From an uncultured Acidobacteriota bacterium (GTDB lineage Bacteria; Acidobacteriota; Terriglobia; Bryobacterales; Bryobacteraceae): a stretch of DNA of 64,000 nucleotides. Location: the NCBI GenBank assembly GCA_902826685.1, contig CADEFT010000004.1, forward strand, positions 200,569 through 264,568, read 5' to 3'. Under the pieces are notes generated by a model. The model saw only the letters and a program-made list of their open reading frames with translations, was not told where the DNA came from and did not search any database. Positions 59,065 through 64,000 of the stretch are shown here, piece after piece. The position numbers and the translations under genes are program-made. Every line of letters begins with the position of its first letter. The first letter of the stretch is position 1.

Positions 59065-60714
59065 ATGAAGATTCTGGCGGGGCTGCTGGCGGTGAGCGTA
59101 TCGGGCGCCATTACGGGCGGGGCGCTTCTCGATGCCGCGCGCGACGACGATAAGGCAGCCGTTGCGGCGCTCATCGGCCAGAAAGCCGACGTGAACGCGC
59201 GCGAAGCCGATGGAGCCACCGCTCTTTCCTGGGCGGCCATGCGCGGCAATGCCGCCATGGCGGAATTACTGCTGAAGGCCGGCGCCGATCCGAACCTCAC
59301 CAATGAACTGGGCATCGGGCCGCTTTCGATCGCCATCGCCAACGATTCGGCGCCGATGGTCAAGCTGCTGCTGGCGAGCGGTGGCGATCCGAACGTGGCG
59401 CGTGAAAACGGCGAGACGCCCTTGATGACGGCCGCGCGCATGGGACAGGCGGAGATCCTCAAGCTGCTGCTCGATCGCGGAGCCCGCGTGAACGACGCAG
59501 ACCGGAAGTTCCATCAGAACGCGCTTATGTGGGGCGCGGGCCATCCAGAGGCCGTGCGGCTGCTGGTGGACCGCGGAGCCGATCTGAAGGCCGTCACCAA
59601 GGCCTGGGACGTCAAGTACGTTATCTACGCCCCGACCACGGTTACCCTCGGCAAGACCGGTATCCCCTGGAATACCGACGGCGAATACACCACGCGCAAA
59701 GGCGGCCAGAATGCGCTGTTTTTTGCGGTGCAAAGCCGCAGCGTGGAATCGGCCCGCCTTCTGGTGGATGCCGGAATCGATGTCAACTCCACCTCCGCCG
59801 ATGGCACGACACCGCTGCTTGCCGCTCTCTACAAATGGAACGCGCCGAAGAGTACGTTCATTCCGGGACGCGGCGCTCCGGCGGCCGCCGGCAGTTCGCA
59901 GCGCTTCGGCGCCGATGTGGCGATGGCGCGCTTTCTTCTGGATCGCGGCGCGAAGGTGAAGGTCACAGATGGCGCCGGCTACACGCCTTTGCACGGGGCG
60001 GCGCTGGCCGTGGCCAGCATCGCGGGCAAGGGCCGCAAGGGCGGCGCTTATGGACGTTCCGCGGCGGCGCTGAACCTGGGTTCCGGTGGCGACGGCAGTT
60101 TGGAAGACGCCCTGGCGATGGCCGCCGCGCTGCTCGACGCCGGGGCCGATCCGAACGCCCAGACGCAATATCCCACGGCAGGCCCGGCGGGCGATGTCCG
60201 CATTAATCCGGCACCCCCCGGCTCGTCGCCTTTCCACGTCGCCGCCAGTTCCGGCAGTCTGGCGCTGGTGAGACTGCTGGGCGGCCGCAAAGCCGATCCG
60301 AACCTGGTGCGCAAGGACGGTCACACGCCTTTTTCCGTGGCGGTGCTGACCGGCGATGTGCCGGTGATTCAGGAACTGGTGGCGCGTGGCGCCAATGTCC
60401 AGGCGCGGTTCAACCCGAAAGACAAGATCCCCGATCCGGTGGAAGCCATCACGCTGCCGCGCCAGAATCAGACCATCCTTCACATTGCCGCGATCGCCGG
60501 CTCACCGGCGGTGATCGAATATCTGGCTTCGCAAGGCGCACCGCTCAACGAGAAGAACGCGCAAGGCGAGACACCGCTCGATCTGTGCGATCACCAGGAA
60601 CGGTATCGCGACGCGATTCAACGCCAGGGCGCCGAAGGCGACGCCGAAAAGCTGAAGACCATTCATCGCGGCACGGCGGGTACAGACGCGTTCCAGAAAC
60701 TGCTCGTCCGCTAA
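59065..60714 (+). CDS. Exported ankyrin-repeat protein
   Basis: 549 residues. Seen: a signal peptide (MKILAGLLAVSVSGAITGG), then about nine or ten ankyrin repeats, for example DVNAREADGATALSWAAMRGN, DPNVARENGETPLMTAARMGQ, RVNDADRKFHQNALMWGAGHP, KVKVTDGAGYTPLHGAALAV and DPNLVRKDGHTPFSVAVLTGD. The repeats are interrupted by longer inserts near residues 200-230 and 330-400. It starts 1 base after the DUF1552 stop, and GGAGG lies 5 bases before its ATG. This ankyrin protein joins the cytochrome/DUF1552 pair as a likely envelope assembly factor. Confidence 0.87.
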   Translation: MKILAGLLAVSVSGAITGGALLDAARDDDKAAVAALIGQKADVNAREADGATALSWAAMRGNAAMAELLLKAGADPNLTNELGIGPLSIAIANDSAPMVKLLLASGGDPNVARENGETPLMTAARMGQAEILKLLLDRGARVNDADRKFHQNALMWGAGHPEAVRLLVDRGADLKAVTKAWDVKYVIYAPTTVTLGKTGIPWNTDGEYTTRKGGQNALFFAVQSRSVESARLLVDAGIDVNSTSADGTTPLLAALYKWNAPKSTFIPGRGAPAAAGSSQRFGADVAMARFLLDRGAKVKVTDGAGYTPLHGAALAVASIAGKGRKGGAYGRSAAALNLGSGGDGSLEDALAMAAALLDAGADPNAQTQYPTAGPAGDVRINPAPPGSSPFHVAASSGSLALVRLLGGRKADPNLVRKDGHTPFSVAVLTGDVPVIQELVARGANVQARFNPKDKIPDPVEAITLPRQNQTILHIAAIAGSPAVIEYLASQGAPLNEKNAQGETPLDLCDHQERYRDAIQRQGAEGDAEKLKTIHRGTAGTDAFQKLLVR

Positions 60715-60761
60715 GGCTGCTTCTTGTTGCGGCGTGACCCGACGCCGCACATCGAAGACAG

Positions 60762-60872
60762 TCAGGTCTCGATTCCGAATCGTGGCAGGATGAAGATGGT
60801 GACGATCAGATACGCCACCAGCAACACCAGCGGCAGCCATTCGAGCATCATCGTCCGGCGCGAGACGGTCAC
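60762..60872 (-). CDS. 36-residue membrane peptide coupled to upstream gene
   Basis: The reading frame from a GTG (60872-60870) to TGA (60764-60762) gives 36 residues: a short basic N terminus (MTVSRRTMM), one membrane helix (EWLPLVLLVAYLIVTIFILP) and a short tail RFGIET. The start overlaps the stop of the next gene upstream in the GTGA manner, which supports real translation. An ATG pair is available 7 codons in. Too short for most annotators. A single-helix membrane peptide of unknown function; the PRFG-like ending may be a conserved motif. Confidence 0.6.
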   Translation of the reverse strand: MTVSRRTMMLEWLPLVLLVAYLIVTIFILPRFGIET

Positions 60873-61819
60873 GCTTCCAGTTTCCATGCCGAAGCCGTTA
60901 CCGTCAAGCGGCTATGTCCGGCGTGGCGGTCGTAGACTTCGTTCATCTCCTCGATGGAATCGAAGTAACCCACGATGAACGCCGCCCCGAAGTTGCCGCC
61001 CGCTTTTACCGGACGGCCGCCGATTTCCTCGATCATGCAAACATAACCGCGCTGGTGGCACCACGCTTCGTAAACATCGCCGGCATTGAGCGTCATCCCC
61101 GCCAGCCACGGACCGCCGCGGATCTTGTAGGCGCGGATCAGACGCCGCGGCGGCGCAGCGCCCCGGCTATAGCGGAACTTCGCATCCGGCGGAAAATCGT
61201 GCAGGAACTCCCGCGACCGGATGCGGCCGTGATAGCTCAGGTAAACCTCTTCAAACGTATCGCCAGCTTTATGTTTGATATGGCCCGGCATGTCGATGCG
61301 CAAAAACATGGCGTCGCTCGAATTCACGCTGGCGATGCGGTCCGAGGAAAGGAAATACCGCGTGTTGTGCGGGAAGACGATCGTCTGCCGCCATTCCGAA
61401 CCCACCATGCGGCCGGGCGCGGCGACGCGGTACTTCCACGAAGATCGCACCGCCGTGAAGTCCGGGCCATGTAGCACTTCCGGGTTGAGCTCTTTGGCCT
61501 GTGTGCAGATTTGCGGCCCCTCGATGCTGCGCTTGGCGATCGCGCCGTGGTAGAGATTGCCGGTTTCGTACTTCAAATCGCCGGTCAATTGGTCGCGGTA
61601 GGCGGCGTCGGAGCCGGGCTCCATGATCCAATCGACGATATCGAGGCCGAAGCCCAGATCGCGCGCTCCGGTCCGAAGGTCGGCGAAGCTGCCGGCGGCG
61701 ATCCCGGAAACATAGCCGCTGCGTCTTACCGCCGCGCGCAGCTTCGGTGTCTCGATGGCGATATCGCTAGCGGCGAAGGCCGAGCCGGCCATCGCGGCGC
61801 AGAACCCGCGTCGAAGCAT
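60869..61819 (-). CDS. Secreted protein of unknown function
   Basis: 316 residues from ATG 61819, with AAGGGG about 3 bases upstream. Seen: a Tat/Sec-like leader (MLRRGFCAAMAGSAFAA), then DIAIETPKLRAAVRRSGYVSGIAAGSFADLRTGARDLGFGLDIVDWIMEPG, GSEWRQTIVFPHNTRYFLSSDRIASVNSSDAMFLRIDMPGHIKH and a C-terminal AWCHQRGYVCMIEEIGGRPVKAGGNFGAAFIVGYFDSIEEMNEVYDRHAG. It resembles uncharacterised acidobacterial proteins; no fold is named with confidence. It is transcribed divergently from ribulokinase and coupled to a 36-residue membrane peptide. Confidence 0.6.
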   Translation of the reverse strand: MLRRGFCAAMAGSAFAASDIAIETPKLRAAVRRSGYVSGIAAGSFADLRTGARDLGFGLDIVDWIMEPGSDAAYRDQLTGDLKYETGNLYHGAIAKRSIEGPQICTQAKELNPEVLHGPDFTAVRSSWKYRVAAPGRMVGSEWRQTIVFPHNTRYFLSSDRIASVNSSDAMFLRIDMPGHIKHKAGDTFEEVYLSYHGRIRSREFLHDFPPDAKFRYSRGAAPPRRLIRAYKIRGGPWLAGMTLNAGDVYEAWCHQRGYVCMIEEIGGRPVKAGGNFGAAFIVGYFDSIEEMNEVYDRHAGHSRLTVTASAWKLEA

Positions 61820-61863
61820 GCCCCTTAGATTATCAGCCTGCATGTTAAGATACGCGGGTCTAG

Positions 61864-61869
61864 AGGAGG
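61864..61869 (+). promoter_or_regulatory. Ribosome binding site deciding a TTG start
   Basis: AGGAGG sits 8 bases before TTG 61878-61880, which opens the ribulokinase frame exactly at the conserved AIVAGVDFG start. The alternatives (ATG 61842, ATG 61755) have no such site and would add an alien N terminus. Confidence 0.75.
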
Positions 61870-61877
61870 CGCACCGT

Positions 61878-63425
61878 TTGGCGATTGTGGCGGGTGTGGA
61901 TTTCGGCACGCAAAGTGTCCGCGTCTCGATTTTTGACAGCGAGCGAGGCAAACTCGGCTCTGCTCAGGCCGAGTATGCCGTGACCCGGCTGCCAGGCGAT
62001 CCGGATCACGCCACGCAGCGGCATGACGATCATCTGGCGGGTCTGATCGCCGCCATGCAGCGCGCCCTTGGCGCGGCTGGCGTAGAAGGCCGCGCCGTCG
62101 AAGCGCTCGCCATCGATACCACCGGGTCCACCGTCGTTGCCGCGGGCGAGGGGCTGGAGCCGCTTGGCGATTACTACCTCTGGTGCGATCACCGGGCGAA
62201 GGAAGAAGCTGCGCGCATCACCGAAGTCGCGCATCAGGAAGGCCTCGAAGCGATTCGTTGGTCGGGCGGCGCCTATTCGAGCGAATGGGGCTGGGCCAAG
62301 GTACTGCACTGGCTGCGGCACAACCCGGAACAGCGCGGGCGCGCCGTGACGTTTCTGGAACATTGCGACATGATGGCCGCCGTTCTCTGCGGCATTCGCG
62401 AACCCGGCGCCCTGCCGCGCAGCATCTGCGCCATGGGCCATAAGTGGATGTGGAATGCCGATCTGGGCGGACTGCCACCGCAGAGCTTCCTGTCGAAGGT
62501 GGATCCATTGCTTGAAGGCGTCCGCGAGAAGGTCGCGGGCCGCTTCGCCACCTCCGATCAGATCGCGGGCCATTTGAGTGCGGAATGGGCAGCCAGGCTG
62601 GGGCTGCGCGAAGGCATTCCGGTCCCCGTGGGTGCGCTCGACGCGCATTGGGACGCCATCGGCGCCGGGGTGCGCGAAGGCGACGTAGTCAACGTCGTCG
62701 GCACTTCCACCTGCGTCATGGCCATCACACCGCGCCCGGTGCTGATCCCGGGAGTATCGGGTGTGGTGGAGGGATCCATCCATCCGAAGTACGCCGGGAT
62801 TGAGGCGGGCCTGTCGGCCTGTGGCGACATCTTCGACGCCATCGCCCGCCGCGCCAACACGCCCGTGGCCGAGCTATCCGCCATGGTCCAGAACTACCGC
62901 GCCGGACAGACGGGGCTGCTGCGGCTCACCTGGGATAACGGCGACCGCACGGTGCTCGCCAACCCGAACCTGGGCGGTGCGACGTTTGGATGGACGTTGG
63001 CCAGCACCGCCGCCGATGAGTTGTTTGCGGCCATCGAGGGCACCGCCTTCCACACGCGGATCATCCTCGAGCGGATGCAGGAATACGGCACACCCGTTCA
63101 TCGCGTTGTCAACGGCGGCGGTATCCCACAGCGCAACGCCGCGCTCAATCGCGTCTATGCCAACGTGCTGAACAAGCCGGTGCTGGTGCCGGAAACCGAT
63201 GTCACAAGCCTTGGCTCGGCGATCTTTGCGTTCCTCGCCGCCGGCGCATTCCCGTCGGTGGAGGCGGCGCAGGACCGGCTGTGCCCGAAATACAAAGTGT
63301 TCGAGCCCGATCCGCGCGAAGCCGCCGTCTGCCAGCGGCTGTTCGAGATCTATCGCGGCCTCTATTTCAGCCTGGGCCAGCCAGGCGATATGCTGGCCGA
63401 ATTACGCCGCATCGCGCGAGGCTGA
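61878..63425 (+). CDS. araB: Ribulokinase-like FGGY carbohydrate kinase
   Basis: 515 residues. Phosphorylates L-ribulose (or a related ketose) at C5. Seen: FGGY N-terminal domain with GVDFGTQSVRVSIFD and a late ATP-binding NGGGIPQRNAALNRVYANVLNKPV, plus WCDHRAKEEA and the mid DAHWDAIGAG. The start is a TTG (61878), 8 bases after a perfect AGGAGG ribosome site (61864-61869); upstream ATGs at 61842 and 61755 have no such site. The substrate is inferred from family length (about 520-560) and the AraB-like pattern. It is divergent from the secreted protein at 61.8 kb. Confidence 0.87.
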   Translation: MAIVAGVDFGTQSVRVSIFDSERGKLGSAQAEYAVTRLPGDPDHATQRHDDHLAGLIAAMQRALGAAGVEGRAVEALAIDTTGSTVVAAGEGLEPLGDYYLWCDHRAKEEAARITEVAHQEGLEAIRWSGGAYSSEWGWAKVLHWLRHNPEQRGRAVTFLEHCDMMAAVLCGIREPGALPRSICAMGHKWMWNADLGGLPPQSFLSKVDPLLEGVREKVAGRFATSDQIAGHLSAEWAARLGLREGIPVPVGALDAHWDAIGAGVREGDVVNVVGTSTCVMAITPRPVLIPGVSGVVEGSIHPKYAGIEAGLSACGDIFDAIARRANTPVAELSAMVQNYRAGQTGLLRLTWDNGDRTVLANPNLGGATFGWTLASTAADELFAAIEGTAFHTRIILERMQEYGTPVHRVVNGGGIPQRNAALNRVYANVLNKPVLVPETDVTSLGSAIFAFLAAGAFPSVEAAQDRLCPKYKVFEPDPREAAVCQRLFEIYRGLYFSLGQPGDMLAELRRIARG

Positions 63426-63633
63426 AATAGAAGAAGTTACAACCTTCCTGGCCATCTCCTGGTTTGGCGGTCCCCTCACTTAACCAAGCACAAGCAGTAT
63501 GAAAGCGTTGCCGAAGTCTATGTGCATCAGGGCACAATTGGCGGCGATGCCAGGGCGGACACTTCGGCGAGCTTGCGCAACGGACTTGGTTCGATCTTCC
63601 GGCTCGGAGAGAAAGTGAAATACAGCGCGATTC
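63426..63633 (+). other. Less GC-rich stretch without a clear gene
   Basis: About 200 bases after the ribulokinase stop. A plus-strand frame reads TKHKQYESVAEVYVHQG and on to a stop near 63725, and has a protein-like look, but no initiation signal and no known family. It may be the remains of an incoming gene that has shifted frame. Nothing else is seen. Confidence 0.35.
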
Positions 63634-64000
63634 GTGCCGGAAGGCGGGGAGAGCGGACAGGTCGGCAGCTGTCCTACATTGGCAATCGCTCCGGATGGTC
63701 GTCTCTTTCTGAACGCGGCGGCTAGCCGGATTCTTTTGGGGCTTGGCGCGAAGCACGTTCTGCTTCTCTGGGACAAGGAAATCAGCAAGATGGCGGTGAA
63801 GGCTGTAACGAAGTCCGATAAGAACGCGTTTGCTGTGACAATTATAAAGTACACCGCAACGGCGCGAGCGAAGACGTTCTTTGATCACATTGGCTGGAAC
63901 TCCACCCGGCGTGAGACCCTTGCAGCAATTTGGAACCCAACGGAAAAAATGTTCGAAGTCGTTCTACCAGCAAAGCATGTGGGACACCGTGTTGGAGCCG
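63634..64000 (+). CDS. Incomplete ORF of unknown function, continues past the window
   Basis: The frame is open from a GTG (63634) after TGA 63616-63618 to the right edge. It reads APDGRLFLNAAASRILLGL, GAKHVLLLWDKEISKMAVKAV, FFDHIGWNSTRRETLAAIW and ends near VVLPAKHVG. The layout (a beta strand with 'G.L..N..A...L', then a charged strand with YD/WDKE and a C-terminal FFDHIGW) resembles small conserved hypothetical proteins carried on mobile DNA. The DNA is less GC-rich than the neighbouring kinase. The true start is uncertain. Confidence 0.4.
   Translation, partial: MPEGGESGQVGSCPTLAIAPDGRLFLNAAASRILLGLGAKHVLLLWDKEISKMAVKAVTKSDKNAFAVTIIKYTATARAKTFFDHIGWNSTRRETLAAIWNPTEKMFEVVLPAKHVGHRVGA

Noticed and set aside
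1..64000. CRISPR arrays, tRNA or rRNA genes, transposases
   Set aside because: Reading both strands I found no spaced direct repeats of CRISPR type, no tRNA cloverleaf or rRNA core segment, and no transposase or integrase motif. Weak or diverged copies could have been missed by eye.

Overview
The window reads as chromosomal DNA of an Acidobacteriota member, most likely the Solibacter/Bryobacter side of the phylum. This is inferred from gene content, not from a marker gene. The signs are two very large Oar-like TonB-dependent receptors with an N-terminal carboxypeptidase-regulatory domain, a Solibacter-type TIGR03437-like secreted protein, a DUF1592-type cytochrome next to a DUF1552 protein, PQQ-like secreted propellers, DUF1080, DUF3500 and DUF4331 proteins, and uniformly GC-rich coding DNA. 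No rRNA, tRNA, CRISPR array or intact insertion sequence was seen.

Layout. 0-0.1 kb: tail of a CinA-like gene. 0.2-12 kb: a twelve-gene minus-strand corrinoid salvage and remodelling operon (btuB-like receptor, cbiZ, cobQ, cbiB, cobD-like, btuF, btuD, btuC, cobU, cobS, cobC, cobT) behind a clear cobalamin riboswitch. 12-17.8 kb: HlyD-type adaptor, aldose epimerase lipoprotein, RRM RNA-binding protein, PQQ-propeller protein and a secreted propeller-like protein. 17.8-18.9 kb: a less GC-rich patch with one unrecognised gene. 18.9-23.5 kb: minus-strand cluster rsfS, unknown, dienelactone hydrolase, HpcH/HpaI aldolase, MFS. 23.5-31.4 kb: a coiled-coil M15-like protein, a TIGR03437-like protein, a DUF885 peptidase-like protein, an Oar-like receptor and a PQQ propeller. 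31.3-33.3 kb: an NO/O2-response cassette (NsrR-like Rrf2 regulator, 2Fe-2S/FAD/NAD reductase, truncated haemoglobin) with a near-consensus NsrR operator on its promoter. 33.4-36.5 kb: dehydrogenase, RraA-like protein and an Nramp-related carrier that lacks the metal-ligand motifs. 36.5-41.4 kb: small secreted proteins, an exported SAM methyltransferase, a Zn-ribbon membrane protein, and DUF1080, TPR and DUF4331 proteins. 41.4-50.2 kb: two TPR proteins whose 5' ends overlap antiparallel, a sulfatase, a DUF3500 protein, a soluble GAF-PAS histidine kinase, an enolase-superfamily dehydratase, a TPR protein, and a hairpin-rich leader before a small membrane protein. 50.2-55.5 kb: LarA-type racemase, Gfo/Idh/MocA oxidoreductase and an Oar-like receptor. 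55.5-60.7 kb: DUF1592 cytochrome, DUF1552 protein and a secreted ankyrin protein. 60.7-63.4 kb: a previously uncalled 36-residue membrane peptide coupled to a secreted unknown protein, and divergently ribulokinase. 63.4-64 kb: a less GC-rich stretch with an incomplete ORF running off the end.

How it works together. The B12 operon holds outer-membrane uptake, periplasmic binding, ABC import, amidohydrolysis of foreign cobamides by CbiZ, and complete nucleotide-loop reassembly, but no corrin-ring synthesis genes. That is a salvager's and remodeller's gene set. Much of the rest suits a heterotroph using sugars and sugar acids released from polymers. The most unusual items are the NsrR-controlled two-protein equivalent of flavohaemoglobin, the motif-deficient Nramp-like carrier with RraA, the exported methyltransferase, the antiparallel signal-peptide overlap, the multi-hairpin leader near 49.6-49.84 kb, and the tiny membrane peptide.
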